64,000 nucleotides of DNA, taken from NCBI RefSeq assembly GCF_002197985.1, contig NZ_NBYK01000003.1, positions 225,618-289,617 on the forward strand. The letters run 5' to 3'. The position numbers and the translations under genes were made by a program. Below the pieces are notes generated by a model. That model searched no databases. It was given only the letters and a program-made list of their open reading frames with translations, and was not told the origin of the DNA. Each line of letters opens with the position of its first letter. The stretch's first letter is position 1. Source of the DNA: Halopseudomonas aestusnigri (lineage in GTDB: Bacteria; Pseudomonadota; Gammaproteobacteria; Pseudomonadales; Pseudomonadaceae). Below, piece after piece: positions 51,670-62,456 of this stretch.

Positions 51670-54600
51670 GCGGCGGATTTCTGCATCGCCCGATCGGGCT
51701 GACGCTGGCTGCCGTGGCGCTGGTGCTGTCCGGCCTGCTGTGCTGGCGCCTGCTGCCGGTCGCGCCGCTGCCACAGCTGGATGTACCGATGATTGTGGTC
51801 ACCGCCAGTTTGCCCGGGGCCAGCCCGGAGAGCATGGCAACCACGGTGGCAACGCCGCTGGAGCGGGCGTTGGGCGCCATTTCCGGGGTAACCGGTATCT
51901 CTTCCAACAGCAGTCAGGGTTCGGCGCAGATTGCGCTGACCTTCGAGCTGGGGCGCGACCTGAATGAAGCCGCCCGGGAAGTGCAGGCCGCCATCAACAC
52001 GGTGCGCGGCGACTTGCCGGCAGGCATGCCCGGCAACCCGCAGTATCGCAAGATCGACCCGTCCCAGGCGCCGATCATGGGGCTGGCGTTGAGCTCGCCC
52101 AACCTGTCGCCAAGCGCGCTGTACGATATCGGCTCGACCATTCTGGCGCAGAAGCTGGCGCAGATCTCCGGCGTGGGTGAGGTCAGCGTGGATGGCGCCT
52201 CTCTGCCGGCAGTGCGCGTGCAGCTCGATGCCGGCGCGCTGCTGCATTACGGTATTGCCCTGGACGAGGTGCGCAGCGCCATCGCTAACAGCAATGCGTT
52301 GCGCCCGCTCGGGGTGATCGAGCAGGGCGAGCACCGCTGGCAGGTGCAGACCAGCGATTCGCTGCGCACCGCGGCGGCCTATCGGCTGCTGGTGATCCGT
52401 CATCAGGAGGGTGCGGTGGTGCGCCTCGGTGATGTCGCCAGGGTCACCGACTCGGTTGAGGACCGCTACAGCAGCGGCTTTCATAACGAGCGTCAGGCGG
52501 TGGTGCTGAGCATCAGCCGGCAGAGCGGTGCCAATATCGTCGAGACCATCGACAACATCTATGCTCGGCTGCCGCAACTGATCAACCTGTTGCCCGAAGA
52601 CGCGCAGCTGTCGGTGGTGATGGATCGCTCACCGGTGATTCGCGCCACCCTGCGCGAGGCGCAGATTTCCCTGCTGCTGGCTACGCTGCTGGTGGTCGCC
52701 GTGGTTTGGCTGTTCCTCGGCAATTTGCGTGCGGCGCTGATTCCGTCGACGGCGATTCCGGTCTCGCTGATCGGCAGCTTTGTAGTCATGTATTTCTTCG
52801 GCTTCTCGCTCAACAACCTGTCGCTGATGGCGCTGATCGTCGGTGCCGGCCTGGTGGTGGATGACGCCATTGTGGTGCTGGAGAACGTCCAGCGGCACAT
52901 GGGCAACGGCCTGTCGCCGCTGGACGCCGCAGCGCGCAGCGCCCGAGAGCTGCGCTTTACCCTGATTGCCATGACGCTGGCACTGGCGGTGGTGTTTGCC
53001 TCGATCCTGTTGCTGGGCGGTCTGATCCGTCAGCTGTTCGAGGAGTTTTCCATCACCCTGGTGGCGGCCATGCTGATCTCGCTGCTGGTATCGCTGACGC
53101 TGACGCCCAGCCTGTGCGCGCTGTGGCTGAAACCCACGCCGGCCGGGCACAAACAGGATGATAGGGACTCCCTGTTTGCCAGACTGCGCGGTGGCTACGA
53201 CCGCTCGCTGCATTGGACGCTCAACCATAGACCGATCGCGCTGCTGGTGCTGCTGGCGGCGATCGGCAGCAGTGTCTGGCTGGCAGCAAACCTGCCGGAA
53301 GAAGCGCTGCCGCAGCAGGATTCGGGGCAGATTCGCGGCTTCCTGCGCGGCGATGACGGCATGTCGTTCCAGATCATGCAGCCGAAGATCGAGGCCTACC
53401 GGCAGTACATTCTGGCCGATCCGGCGGTCGCCGACCTGACCGGCACCAGCGGCGGCAGCGGCGGTCTGACCAACGCCCAGCTGACCATTCGGCTCAAACC
53501 GCTGGCCGAACGCAAGGTGTCCGCCCAGGCGGTGGTCGATCGCCTGCGTGCCAACGCACCGGCGGTGCCGGGTGTGTTGATGATGCTGATGGTCGATCAG
53601 GATCTGCAGTTCCGTCCGCCGTATCGACGCAGTGAATACGAGGTACTGCTGCGTTCGGACTCGCTGGCGCAGCTCAAGGTGTGGTCGCGCAAGGTTGCCC
53701 AGGCGATGACGCAGAGCCCGCTGCTGGTGGATGTGGATTCGATGGACGGCGACGAGACTCGTCAGGTGGTGCTCGATATCGACCGCGAAGCCGCGCGGCG
53801 TCTCGGCATCGATATGCAGACTATCGCCTCGACCCTGAACAACTCCTTCTCCCAGCGTCAGGTTGCCACCCTGTACGACGAGCTGAACCAGTATCGGGTG
53901 GTGATGGAGCTGGACTCGCGCTACACCGAGCGCCCTGAAGTGCTGGCCCAGCTCGAGGTCATGGGCTCGGAGGGGCAGCGGGTGCCACTCTCCAGCTTCG
54001 CTACCTGGGGTTACGGCATGGCCGAAGACCGCGTGCGCCACGAAGGGCAGTTTGCCTCGATGGGCGTGGGGTATGCGCTGGCGCCGGGCGTCACCGAAGC
54101 GCAGGCCAAGGAGGCCATCGCGCAGATTCTCAACGAGGTGATGTTGCCGAGCGATGTGCATGAGGCACCGCCGTCGGCCAACGATTTTGGCGCTGCGGTT
54201 GAGCCGTGGATCTTTGTTGCCGTGCTGCTGGCGGTGTATCTGGTGCTCGGTGTGCTCTACGAGAGTACGCTGCATCCGCTGACCATTCTCTCGACCCTGC
54301 CGCCGGCCGGGCTGGGCGCGCTGCTGGCGCTCAAGTTCGGCGGCCAGAGTCTGAGTCTGATCGCCATGCTGGGGCTGTTCCTGCTGATCGGTATCGTGAT
54401 GAAGAACGCCATCATGATGATCGACTTCGCGCTGGAGCTGCAGCGCCGCGAAGGGCTCAATCCGCAGCAGAGTATTCACCGCGCCGCGCTGCTGCGACTG
54501 CGACCGATTTTGATGACCAACCTCGCCGGCATGCTCGGCGCGGTGCCGTTGATCATGGGCTTTGGCGAAGGTGCCGAGATGCGCCGCCCGCTGGGGATCA

Positions 54601-54734
54601 CCATTTTTGGTGGCTTGGCGCTGAGCCAATTGCTGACGCTGTACACCACGCCGGCGGTCTATCTGTATCTGGAAAACCTGCGTCAGCGCGTGTTGCGCCG
54701 TGGTGCAACCGAACCTTCCTCACCCTCAACCTGA
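51666..54734 (+). CDS. muxC: RND multidrug efflux pump MuxC/MdtC type
   Basis: A 1022-residue RND transporter paralogous to the preceding one. Family blocks include [35 protein letters not shown] and the C-terminal [15 protein letters not shown]. Its GTG start overlaps the muxB stop (GTGA), so the two pumps are translationally coupled, which favours assembly in fixed ratio. opmB follows by 15 bp. Confidence 0.92.
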   Translation: MSGGFLHRPIGLTLAAVALVLSGLLCWRLLPVAPLPQLDVPMIVVTASLPGASPESMATTVATPLERALGAISGVTGISSNSSQGSAQIALTFELGRDLNEAAREVQAAINTVRGDLPAGMPGNPQYRKIDPSQAPIMGLALSSPNLSPSALYDIGSTILAQKLAQISGVGEVSVDGASLPAVRVQLDAGALLHYGIALDEVRSAIANSNALRPLGVIEQGEHRWQVQTSDSLRTAAAYRLLVIRHQEGAVVRLGDVARVTDSVEDRYSSGFHNERQAVVLSISRQSGANIVETIDNIYARLPQLINLLPEDAQLSVVMDRSPVIRATLREAQISLLLATLLVVAVVWLFLGNLRAALIPSTAIPVSLIGSFVVMYFFGFSLNNLSLMALIVGAGLVVDDAIVVLENVQRHMGNGLSPLDAAARSARELRFTLIAMTLALAVVFASILLLGGLIRQLFEEFSITLVAAMLISLLVSLTLTPSLCALWLKPTPAGHKQDDRDSLFARLRGGYDRSLHWTLNHRPIALLVLLAAIGSSVWLAANLPEEALPQQDSGQIRGFLRGDDGMSFQIMQPKIEAYRQYILADPAVADLTGTSGGSGGLTNAQLTIRLKPLAERKVSAQAVVDRLRANAPAVPGVLMMLMVDQDLQFRPPYRRSEYEVLLRSDSLAQLKVWSRKVAQAMTQSPLLVDVDSMDGDETRQVVLDIDREAARRLGIDMQTIASTLNNSFSQRQVATLYDELNQYRVVMELDSRYTERPEVLAQLEVMGSEGQRVPLSSFATWGYGMAEDRVRHEGQFASMGVGYALAPGVTEAQAKEAIAQILNEVMLPSDVHEAPPSANDFGAAVEPWIFVAVLLAVYLVLGVLYESTLHPLTILSTLPPAGLGALLALKFGGQSLSLIAMLGLFLLIGIVMKNAIMMIDFALELQRREGLNPQQSIHRAALLRLRPILMTNLAGMLGAVPLIMGFGEGAEMRRPLGITIFGGLALSQLLTLYTTPAVYLYLENLRQRVLRRGATEPSSPST

Positions 54735-54749
54735 TCGGGGCTGTTACCG

Positions 54750-56171
54750 ATGAAGCTCTCCCTGCTGTCTACCTCTGTTGTTCTGGCCACTGCGCTGATT
54801 GGCGGCTGTACGCTCGGCCCGGATTACCGGGTGCCGACCACGGTCGAGCCCTCAGCGCTGCGCTATGACCAGGGCTGGCAGCCGATGCCGGAACAAAGCT
54901 GGGCAGCCAGCGGGCGCTGGTGGGAAGTGTTTGGCGATGCCGCGCTGAATGCGCTGATCGAGGAAGCCAATCAGCGCAACCAGACGCTGGCGCAGGCTGA
55001 AGCCCGTTATCGCGCAGCATTGGCGCAGCGCAGGCTGAGCACTGGAGAATACAGCCCGACCCTGAGCGCGGCGCTGGATACCGCACGCAGCGGCGGCAGT
55101 GAAGTCAGTACCGGCACCCGCAGCAGCGCGCAGCTGGGTATCAGTTGGGAGCTGGATCTGTGGGGGCGGGTGCGCCGTCAGGTCGAATCCGATACCGCTG
55201 CGCTGGAAGCCAGTGCGGCGGATCTGGCCGCCGCCCGGCTGTCGATTCAGTCGGCCGTGATCAACAGCTACATCAATCTGCGCGCCCAGGACCTGCAGTA
55301 TCGGCTGCTGGAGCAGACGCTGGCGTCCTCAGCCCGTTCGGCCCAGCTGACGCGCAACCAGTACGACGCCGGCATCGTCTCCCGCGCCGACGTGATTCAG
55401 GCCGAAACCCAGCTGCAGTCACTGCGCAGTGACCTGTACGACCTGCAGAATCAGCGGGCGCTGGAACAGAACACCATCGCCGCGCTGCTGGGCCGTGCCC
55501 CGGTCGATCTGGAACTGGCGGTAGTCGAGGCGCTGCCCGCGGTGCCGCCGATTCCGGCGCAACTGCCAGCGGAGCTGATTGCCCGCCGCCCGGATGTGGT
55601 CTCTGCCGAGCGCGGCGTCGCAGCAGCCAACGCCGATATCGGCGTCGCCATCACCGCCTGGTTACCCACCCTGACGCTGGGCGGCAGCGCCGGTGTCAGC
55701 GGCAGTTCGATCAGCGACCTCTGGGATACCCCGGTGCGGGTCTGGTCGGTTGGACCCAGTCTGGCGCAAACGCTGTTTGACGGCGGCCGGCGCAGTGCTG
55801 CCCGAGACGCTGCCCTGGCCCGCTACGACGAACAGGTCGCCGCCTACCGTCAGACCGTACTCGACGCACTGGCCGATGTGGAAAATGCGCTGGCGACCAC
55901 TGCAATTTTGCGCGAGAAGGCGGTCCAGCAGGATCGGCTGGTTGAGCTGGCAGAGGAAAACGAACGGGTAATCACCAATCGCTACCAGTCCGGTCTGGTT
56001 TCCTATCTGGAAGTATCGATTGCCCAGAACACCACGCTCAGCGCCAAACGCGGACGCATCAGTGTCACCAGCGCCCGGCTTGCCGCAGCTGCCGAGTTGG
56101 CTTCGGCCATCGGGGGTGGCTGGCAGGTGGGTGACGATGTGGGGGATGCGGCAGCGCGGCCGGAGCAGTAA
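54750..56171 (+). CDS. opmB: Outer-membrane efflux channel lipoprotein (OpmB-like)
   Basis: A 473-residue TolC-type channel of the NodT family. The lipobox LIGGC gives the lipidated cysteine at residue 20. Two repeats of the OEP domain follow, with ARYRAALAQRRLSTGEYSPT and ELIARRPDVVSAERGVAAAN as hallmarks. It completes the tripartite system with muxABC. It converges on fumC with a 15-bp spacer and no visible terminator. Confidence 0.9.
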   Translation: MKLSLLSTSVVLATALIGGCTLGPDYRVPTTVEPSALRYDQGWQPMPEQSWAASGRWWEVFGDAALNALIEEANQRNQTLAQAEARYRAALAQRRLSTGEYSPTLSAALDTARSGGSEVSTGTRSSAQLGISWELDLWGRVRRQVESDTAALEASAADLAAARLSIQSAVINSYINLRAQDLQYRLLEQTLASSARSAQLTRNQYDAGIVSRADVIQAETQLQSLRSDLYDLQNQRALEQNTIAALLGRAPVDLELAVVEALPAVPPIPAQLPAELIARRPDVVSAERGVAAANADIGVAITAWLPTLTLGGSAGVSGSSISDLWDTPVRVWSVGPSLAQTLFDGGRRSAARDAALARYDEQVAAYRQTVLDALADVENALATTAILREKAVQQDRLVELAEENERVITNRYQSGLVSYLEVSIAQNTTLSAKRGRISVTSARLAAAAELASAIGGGWQVGDDVGDAAARPEQ

Positions 56172-56186
56172 GCACCGGCGGGCCTG

Positions 56187-57566
56187 TCAGATTCCGCCTT
56201 CAGTCAATTTCGCCGGGTCCAGCAGGCGGGTCAGTTCGTCTCGACTAAGATCGGTGTTTTCCGCGGCTACATCAACAATCGGTCGACCTTCCTTGTAGGC
56301 CTGTTTGGCGATCTCGGCGGCTTTCTGGTAGCCGATGATCGGGTTCAGAGCGGTCACCAGTATCGGGTTGCGCGCCAGTGCCTGCTGCAGTCGGTCCTCG
56401 CGCACGGTAAAGCCGGCTATGGCCTTGTCGGCCAGCAGGCGAGTGACATTGCTCAGCAGGTTCAGGCTCTCCAGCAGGTTGCGTGCGACCAGCGGCAGCA
56501 TGACGTTCAGCTCGAAATTGCCGGACTGGCCGGCGAGGGTGATGGTGGCGTCGTTGCCGATGACCTGGGCGGCGGCCATGGCGGCCGCCTCCGGAATCAC
56601 CGGGTTGACCTTGCCCGGCATGATCGAGGAGCCGGGTTGCAGTGCCTCCAGCTCGATCTCGCCAAGCCCGGCCAGTGGCCCTGAGTTCATCCAGCGCAGG
56701 TCGTTGGCGATCTTGGTGATGCTGACGGCCAGGGTCTTCAGTTGCCCGGACAGGGCAACGGCGATGTCCTGCGAGCCGATGTGGGTGAAGAAGTTGGCCG
56801 CCGGGGCAAAGGTTATGCCGGTGCTGGCGCTCAGTGCGCGGCAGAAGTGCTCGGCGAACGCGGGGTGGGCGTTGACGCCGGTGCCGACCGCCGTGCCGCC
56901 CTGGGCGAGACTGTGCAGCATGGGTTGCAGCTGCTCCAGGCGCTGGCGGTTGCCTTCGATCTGATCGGCCCAGGTGTCGAGAGTCTGGCTCAGGCGCACC
57001 GGCATGGCATCCATCAGATGGGTGCGGCCGGTTTTGACATGGTGCTCAACGGTGCGTGCCTTGGCTCGGGTGACCTGCTCGAAATGCTGCAGTGCAGGCA
57101 TCAGGTCTTCATGCAGGGCCAGTGCGGCGCTGATGTGGATGCTGGAGGGGATGGTGTCGTTGCTGCTTTGGCTGCAGTTGACGTGATCGTTGGGGTTGAT
57201 GGTCTGGCCGCTGTTGCGGCTGGCCAGGGTGGCGAGCACTTCGTTGGCGTTCATGTTGGAACTGGTGCCGGAGCCGGTCTGAAACACATCGACCGGAAAG
57301 TGCTGCATGTAATCATCGGCTTTCAGCAGCTCATCGACGGCATGGCAGATGGCCTTGGCCATTGGCGCGGGCAACTGGTCCAGTTCGGCGTTGGCACTGG
57401 CAGCGGCACGCTTCGCCAGCAGCAGGGCGCGAATAAAGCGCTTGGGCATCGGTTGGCCGCTGACCGGAAAGTTGTTGACGGCGCGCTGGGTTTGGGCAGC
57501 ATAGAGGGCGTCGCCCGGTACCTGCAGCTCGCCCATGCTGTCTCGTTCAATGCGGCTGGTGCTCAT
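56187..57566 (-). CDS. fumC: Fumarate hydratase class II
   Basis: Fe-S-independent fumarase of the TCA cycle, 459 residues. It opens with RIERDSMGELQVPGDALYAAQTQRA shortened here to its key part GELQVP; the catalytic signature is GSSIMPGKVNPV and SGLxNxM-type blocks read QSSNDTIP and TGRTHLMDAMP. Many pseudomonads express FumC when iron is scarce, because other fumarases need Fe-S clusters. It lies behind a siderophore receptor, separated by a strong hairpin. Confidence 0.95.
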   Translation of the reverse strand: MSTSRIERDSMGELQVPGDALYAAQTQRAVNNFPVSGQPMPKRFIRALLLAKRAAASANAELDQLPAPMAKAICHAVDELLKADDYMQHFPVDVFQTGSGTSSNMNANEVLATLASRNSGQTINPNDHVNCSQSSNDTIPSSIHISAALALHEDLMPALQHFEQVTRAKARTVEHHVKTGRTHLMDAMPVRLSQTLDTWADQIEGNRQRLEQLQPMLHSLAQGGTAVGTGVNAHPAFAEHFCRALSASTGITFAPAANFFTHIGSQDIAVALSGQLKTLAVSITKIANDLRWMNSGPLAGLGEIELEALQPGSSIMPGKVNPVIPEAAAMAAAQVIGNDATITLAGQSGNFELNVMLPLVARNLLESLNLLSNVTRLLADKAIAGFTVREDRLQQALARNPILVTALNPIIGYQKAAEIAKQAYKEGRPIVDVAAENTDLSRDELTRLLDPAKLTEGGI

Positions 57567-57703
57567 TTGCGCTACTCCCTGATCGGCTGAAACGGCTGTC
57601 TGCTTCCATGCTCAGACCACGGACGCAGACAGGTGTTCAGCATAGCGCGTATACGCAGCCAATGGCCGAGGGGCGGAATGAGACGCGCCTGCGGCGTCTT
57701 GCG

Positions 57704-57735
57704 CTTGCCTCCCCCGGATGACCGGGGGAGGCAAG
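57704..57735 (-). terminator. 14-bp perfect hairpin behind the TonB receptor gene
   Basis: CTTGCCTCCCCCGG (57704-57717), ATGA loop, CCGGGGGAGGCAAG (57722-57735), 6 bp past the receptor stop on minus. No T tract, but the stem is very strong. A smaller AGACGC/GCGTCT hairpin is adjacent (57681-57699). Confidence 0.6.
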
Positions 57736-57740
57736 GGAGG

Positions 57741-59954
57741 TCAGAAGCGGTACTTGGCCGTCGCTGTCACGCTGCGCGGAGCGCCGTAGGTCAATGCGCC
57801 ATAGGCGTCGAAGATGTCGAAGTACTTCTCATCGGTGACGTTGTTGGCGTTTAGCTGCGCCGACAGGTTGTCAGTGATGTCGTAGCGCGCCATCAGGTTG
57901 ACCAGTGCGTAGGCGTCCTGCTCGATTTTCTCCAGTTGATCGTCGGGGTTGGTTGCATAGGTATAGATGCTGTCCTGCCAGTTGACGCCGCCGCCAATGG
58001 TCAAGCGATTCCACTCACCCGAGAAGCGGTAAGTAGTGAAGGTGCGCAGCAATTTTGTCGGGTACAGGGTGTTGACGGCTTTGCCGTCAGCGTCTTCGAC
58101 TTCAAACTGGGTATAGCCAGCACCGATGTTCCAGCCGGGCGTCAGCTCGCCAGACATCTCCAGTTCGAAGCCCTTACTGGTAGCGCCTTCGCTGGCTTCA
58201 TAGGCAAGTTCGCCAGTCGGACTGCCCGGAATCACTACCCCGGTGCTGACAGCCAGGTTGTCCTGTTCGATCTTGAAGATGGCGGCGGAGGCGTTCAATC
58301 GGCCGTCGAACAGTTCGCTTTTCAAACCCAGCTCATAGCTCTTGCCGACAATCGGCTCAATCTGCTGGCCGTTGGCATCGCGCTCGGACTGGGGCAGGAA
58401 GATATCGGTGTAGCTGGCGTAGGCCGACACGCTGTCGGTCAGGTCGTAGACGACGCCGGCGTAGGGTGTCAGCTCGTGGTTGACGTCGGTTTTGCTGACC
58501 GCGGAATAGATATCGTCAGCTTCTTTCTCGTAGTTGCTGTCCCGTGCGCCCAGAATCACCTTCAGATCGTCGGTGATGTTCAGGCGGGTGGCTGCGTAAA
58601 GTCCGTGCTGAGTAACGTCACCGTAACCGTAGGTGATCAGGTTGCCCCAGACCGGTTCCGGGAAATCACCGTCATAGCTGTCAAAGTCGGCGACGCCGCC
58701 GTAACCGGTCAGCGCTTGTCGTGTGTCGGCGTCGAACTTCTGCTCACTGTGGATATAGCCGAAGGCAAGGTCATGCTCGCGTTCAAACAGCGTGATCGGA
58801 CCATCCAGACGAATGCTGTAGTCATCCTGCACTGTTCGGGTTTCGTATATGGCGGGGAAGCTGCTCATCGGTTCGGTACCTGTCCTGTCCGGGTTGCCGG
58901 AGAGGTACAACAGGCGGGATTCGGCGTTGCGTTCACCCCGGGTATAGCTGAGATTCAGCTGCCAGTCATTACCGAAGCGGTGATCGAGATTGATGAAGCG
59001 GGTCTCGTAGCTGCTGTCCCACTTGCTCCAGTCGGCAGAGGTGGTTTTAGAGCGATTCCAGTCAGTGCGTGAGCCGTCTGCATACCATACCGGAAGGCCA
59101 CCCCAGATGGGCGAGTCGGAATTGTTTTCCTGGCGGCTCAGCCCGAACCACAGTGTTGTGTTCTCGGTGAGGTCGATGTCCATGGTGCCGTACAGAGTTT
59201 CGCGCTGGTTGCTGTGCAAGTCGATCCAGCTGTCACCATCGTTGTATTCGCCGACCAGACGGGCGCGCACAGTGCCGGCCTCGTTGACTGCGAAGGACAC
59301 GTCTCCGAGGGTTCCCCAGGTATCCCAGGTACCGCCGCTGACTTCCACAGACCCGGTCAGATAGGTGCTGTTCGCGCGCTTTCGCGCCATATTCAGTGAG
59401 GCGGACGGATCGCCCACACCGGCCATCAGACCGTTGGCGCCGCGTACCACCTCGACGCGGTCATACATGGCCAAGCTGCTGAAGATCTCGCCGGAGCTCC
59501 ACGGCTGCTCCCAGATGGTCGGCACGCCATCGATCATCAGGGCGTTGATGTCGAAACCGCGGGCGTTGAACTGGGCGCGACTGGTCTCGTAGCGGTTGAC
59601 CGATACACCGACGGTGTTGTTTACGACATCCAGAATGGTTTGCAGATTCTGATCTTCAATCTGCTGCTGGGTGACCACGGTAACCGATTGGGGGGTCTCG
59701 CGAAGGGAGAGAGTCAAAGGTGTTGCGGTGCGCGCAGCTTCGGCGGTGTAGGCGCCGGTACCCTCGGTGGTTGTGCTGCGTTGTCCCTGGCCGGTGACGC
59801 TGATTGGTGCGAGCAGCACGTCTTCTTCGCTGGCGGTCTGCGCAGCGACCGGAAGAACAGTGACGGCTGAGCCGGCGGCTAGAAGGTGAATTGCCAGAGT
59901 CAGCGGGCGAATTCCCCGGGAGGTTTGCTGACATGGGGAGGTAGTGGTCGGCAT
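57741..59954 (-). CDS. TonB-dependent siderophore receptor (FhuE/FpvA-like)
   Basis: A 737-residue outer-membrane receptor for ferric siderophores. A signal peptide (cleavage near residue 38) leads directly to a TonB box region (about 46-55, APISVTG) and plug domain (RETPQSVTVVTQQQIEDQN, VEVVRGANGLMAGVGDPSA). The barrel ends in the aromatic C-terminus TAKYRF. There is no N-terminal signalling (STN) domain, so it is a transport-only receptor not tied to a sigma/anti-sigma pair. It resembles coprogen or hydroxamate receptors; the ligand is unknown. AGGAG precedes the ATG and a Fur box lies upstream. Confidence 0.92.
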   Translation of the reverse strand: MPTTTSPCQQTSRGIRPLTLAIHLLAAGSAVTVLPVAAQTASEEDVLLAPISVTGQGQRSTTTEGTGAYTAEAARTATPLTLSLRETPQSVTVVTQQQIEDQNLQTILDVVNNTVGVSVNRYETSRAQFNARGFDINALMIDGVPTIWEQPWSSGEIFSSLAMYDRVEVVRGANGLMAGVGDPSASLNMARKRANSTYLTGSVEVSGGTWDTWGTLGDVSFAVNEAGTVRARLVGEYNDGDSWIDLHSNQRETLYGTMDIDLTENTTLWFGLSRQENNSDSPIWGGLPVWYADGSRTDWNRSKTTSADWSKWDSSYETRFINLDHRFGNDWQLNLSYTRGERNAESRLLYLSGNPDRTGTEPMSSFPAIYETRTVQDDYSIRLDGPITLFEREHDLAFGYIHSEQKFDADTRQALTGYGGVADFDSYDGDFPEPVWGNLITYGYGDVTQHGLYAATRLNITDDLKVILGARDSNYEKEADDIYSAVSKTDVNHELTPYAGVVYDLTDSVSAYASYTDIFLPQSERDANGQQIEPIVGKSYELGLKSELFDGRLNASAAIFKIEQDNLAVSTGVVIPGSPTGELAYEASEGATSKGFELEMSGELTPGWNIGAGYTQFEVEDADGKAVNTLYPTKLLRTFTTYRFSGEWNRLTIGGGVNWQDSIYTYATNPDDQLEKIEQDAYALVNLMARYDITDNLSAQLNANNVTDEKYFDIFDAYGALTYGAPRSVTATAKYRF

Positions 59955-59981
59955 GTAACGCGCTCCTTTTTATATGCTAGT

Positions 59982-60000
59982 GATTATGAGAATCGTTCGC
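59982..60000 (-). promoter_or_regulatory. Fur box of the siderophore receptor
   Basis: The 19 bases match the Fur consensus at 14 positions (GATTATGAGAATC on plus in the left half). CATAAT on minus inside the site may be the -10. It lies 28 bp ahead of the receptor ATG. Confidence 0.6.
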
Positions 60001-60105
60001 ATTGTATTTACATATTGAGCGGAACGCAAAGAGTGACTGACTTGGGTTGCTGCGGAGTGGGGAGGGTTGGTCTGCGAGCACCGCCAGGGTGCCCGCGGTC
60101 CGGGA

Positions 60106-60720
60106 TTACTGCGCTTGATCTTGCCGCAGGGTGGCGCGGCTCCAGTCGAGCAGCTGCTGGGCCAGGGTATCGGCGGCACTGCTGAGGCCGTCGACCACGG
60201 CGGGCACGGCGGTGTCGGTCAGCGGTTGACTGACGCGGAAGTGACGGCTGGCAATGACGCCGCGTGAGCCGGGATCAACCAGCTTGGCATCCAGCTCGAT
60301 GATGGCACTGACACTGTCGCCCCGGTACAGCGTCTGGAACTGGCGCAGGTCGCTGTAGAGCTGGATGTCGGTCTGCAGCGCATGAACCTCGGTACTGACG
60401 CTTTTGAAGCTGCCACTTTGCTGGAACGCCTGCACCAGATGTTCACGCAGCAGAACGGGGTTAGGGTCGGTCCAGCGCGCACCCTGGTAACTGGTCAGGG
60501 TATTGCCCTCAGGCGTCACCATGATCCTTGGGGTCTGCAGCGAGTAGCTGGCAGTCGGCGTAATGATGCGCAGCGAGTGGGGCAGCGGAGGCTGGCTGCT
60601 CGTGGCCAGCCGAGGTGCAGGCAGTTGATAGGTGGTCAGCGGCTCGCTCTCGGGTAGCACCGAGCAGGCTGACATCAGCGTCAGTCCGAGCAGTCCGGCG
60701 GCCAGGCGGATACGGGTCAT
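60106..60720 (-). CDS. ABC-transport auxiliary lipoprotein (PqiC/DUF330-like)
   Basis: A 204-residue lipoprotein with lipobox LMSAC (Cys19). The mature domain carries the ABC_trans_aux pattern (TYQLPAPR, HSLRIITPTAS, WTDPNPVLLREHL). Such lipoproteins accompany Mce-type lipid transporters and probably receive or hand over lipid at the outer membrane. The start overlaps the MCE gene by 4 nt. It is the last gene of a four-gene operon like PA3211-3214. Confidence 0.85.
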   Translation of the reverse strand: MTRIRLAAGLLGLTLMSACSVLPESEPLTTYQLPAPRLATSSQPPLPHSLRIITPTASYSLQTPRIMVTPEGNTLTSYQGARWTDPNPVLLREHLVQAFQQSGSFKSVSTEVHALQTDIQLYSDLRQFQTLYRGDSVSAIIELDAKLVDPGSRGVIASRHFRVSQPLTDTAVPAVVDGLSSAADTLAQQLLDWSRATLRQDQAQ

Positions 60721-61655
60721 GGGGTGAACTCCTGTTGCGCTTCGCGGCCGAGCAGGAAGCGGGTTGGATCGTCCTGCAGGCGGCGGCTGAGTAATCTGAG
60801 GTCGGCCAGGGTATTGCGCAGGTCGTTGAGCGCCGGGTCAAGCTGACCCAGGCCCTGGGCTCCGCTGCTCAGTGCGTTGCGGTTTTCGCTGAGGATCTTT
60901 TCAAGCTGGCTACTGGTTTCGGCTATGGAGTCCATGGCCTGACGGGCGCTTGCGAGAGTGGCGGCGCCATCGTTGCTGAGCAGCTGGTCGGTGCGCGCGA
61001 TCATCTGGTTGCTTCGCTCCAGGGTTTCGGTCGCTGCCTTGCTGGTAGCGCGCAGTTCTGCCAGCAACTGCTGCACGTTACCGTCGGGGTTGGCAATGCT
61101 GTGAGTTGCCTGATTGAGACCTTCAAGCGTCATGCTGAAACTGTTGACGTTTTCCTCGGACAGCACCTTGCGGGCGCTGACGATCAGCTTGTTGATATTG
61201 GTCATCAGGTCTTCGCCGTTGGCGAGCAGGGCGGAGATAGGGGACGGGATGGCTTCGATAATCGGATCCTGCCCTTTCGCGGCTGTCAGCGGCGGGCTGT
61301 CAGGGTCGTTGTGCGTCAGTTCGATCACCGAGGTACCGGTAATGCCGGTGAAGGACAGCCGTGCCTTGGTTGCCCGGGTGATCGGGACACTGGAGTCGAT
61401 GCGGATGCGCGCACGTACAATGCGCGGATCGTCGGCATCAAGCCCCAGCTCGGTGATCTCGCCAATACGGATACCGCTGAACTGCACCGCGCTGCCGCGT
61501 GACAGACCTGTGACCGACTGCTTGAAGACAACGGTGTAGTAACGCTGGTCATCCGCGGTGCTCGAGTTGCTCAGCCAGATCGCAAAGACGATGGCTGCCA
61601 GCGCCGAGAGCACGGTGAACAAACCGATCAACACATGGTTGGCACGTGTTTCCAT
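60717..61655 (-). CDS. MCE-domain substrate-binding protein (MlaD-like)
   Basis: A 312-residue inner-membrane-anchored periplasmic protein. One helix (about 8-28) is followed by the MCE domain (about 40-118; VTGLSRGSAVQFSGIRIGE) and a long helical region (about 150-300). MCE proteins form hexameric rings that carry lipids across the periplasm. The long tail is more like PqiB/Mce type than the short MlaD. It overlaps the lipoprotein gene. Confidence 0.88.
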   Translation of the reverse strand: METRANHVLIGLFTVLSALAAIVFAIWLSNSSTADDQRYYTVVFKQSVTGLSRGSAVQFSGIRIGEITELGLDADDPRIVRARIRIDSSVPITRATKARLSFTGITGTSVIELTHNDPDSPPLTAAKGQDPIIEAIPSPISALLANGEDLMTNINKLIVSARKVLSEENVNSFSMTLEGLNQATHSIANPDGNVQQLLAELRATSKAATETLERSNQMIARTDQLLSNDGAATLASARQAMDSIAETSSQLEKILSENRNALSSGAQGLGQLDPALNDLRNTLADLRLLSRRLQDDPTRFLLGREAQQEFTP

Positions 61656-61661
61656 GGCTCT

Positions 61662-62456
61662 TTACTCTTCTGCTGCAAGGTGTTGGTACGCGGCGGCACG
61701 TCCGCGCGGACCGTGGAAGTAGTCTTGTACCCAGGTGTCGTCGGTCTGGGCAACGCGCTCCAGGGTGTCGGCGATCAGGACGCGCTTCTGGGACAGCACC
61801 GCGACCCGGTCACAGATGGCGTAGAGGGTATCGAGGTCGTGGGTAACCAGAAACACACTCAGCCCCAACGCATCACACAGGGTGCGAATCAACTGGTCAA
61901 ACGCGGCTGCACCAATGGGGTCGAGACCCGCGGTGGGCTCGTCGAGAAACAGGATGTCGGGGTCCAGTGCCAGCGCACGGGCCAGTGCGGCACGCTTGAC
62001 CATGCCGCCCGACAGCATGGATGGATATTTGTCGGCAGCCTCCGCTGGCAGCCCTGTCAGCAGCACTTTCATGCGAGCCAGGTGGTCGGCGTCGCGGCGG
62101 CTCAGGCCAATATGCTCAACCAGCGGCAGGGCAATATTTTCGGCCACGGTCAGCGAGGAAAACAGCGCGCCGGACTGGAACAGCACGCCGAAGCGGCGCT
62201 CCTGCAACGAGCGCTGTTCCTCCGACAGGGTTTGCAGGTCCTGACCAAACACCTTTACCGAACCGGCGTTAGGACGGCGCAGGCCGACGATCGAGCGCAG
62301 CAATACCGACTTGCCGGTACCGGAGCCGCCGACTACGCCAAGTACCTCCCGCGGCATGATGTCGAGGTCGAGGTTGTCGTGCACGGTCTGCTTGCCGAAG
62401 CGGTTGACCAGGCCGCGTACCTCAACGATGGGTTTGGCTACGGTTGTGTTCACCAT
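61662..62456 (-). CDS. ABC transporter ATPase (MlaF-like)
   Basis: A 264-residue ATPase that drives the lipid transporter. Walker A GGSGTGKS (43-50), signature LSGGM (148-152), Walker B ILFLDEP (168-174) and the H-loop THDLD are all intact. The ATG at 62456 overlaps the permease stop by 7 nt; an upstream in-frame start would add an unrelated 20-residue segment. Confidence 0.92.
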   Translation of the reverse strand: MVNTTVAKPIVEVRGLVNRFGKQTVHDNLDLDIMPREVLGVVGGSGTGKSVLLRSIVGLRRPNAGSVKVFGQDLQTLSEEQRSLQERRFGVLFQSGALFSSLTVAENIALPLVEHIGLSRRDADHLARMKVLLTGLPAEAADKYPSMLSGGMVKRAALARALALDPDILFLDEPTAGLDPIGAAAFDQLIRTLCDALGLSVFLVTHDLDTLYAICDRVAVLSQKRVLIADTLERVAQTDDTWVQDYFHGPRGRAAAYQHLAAEE

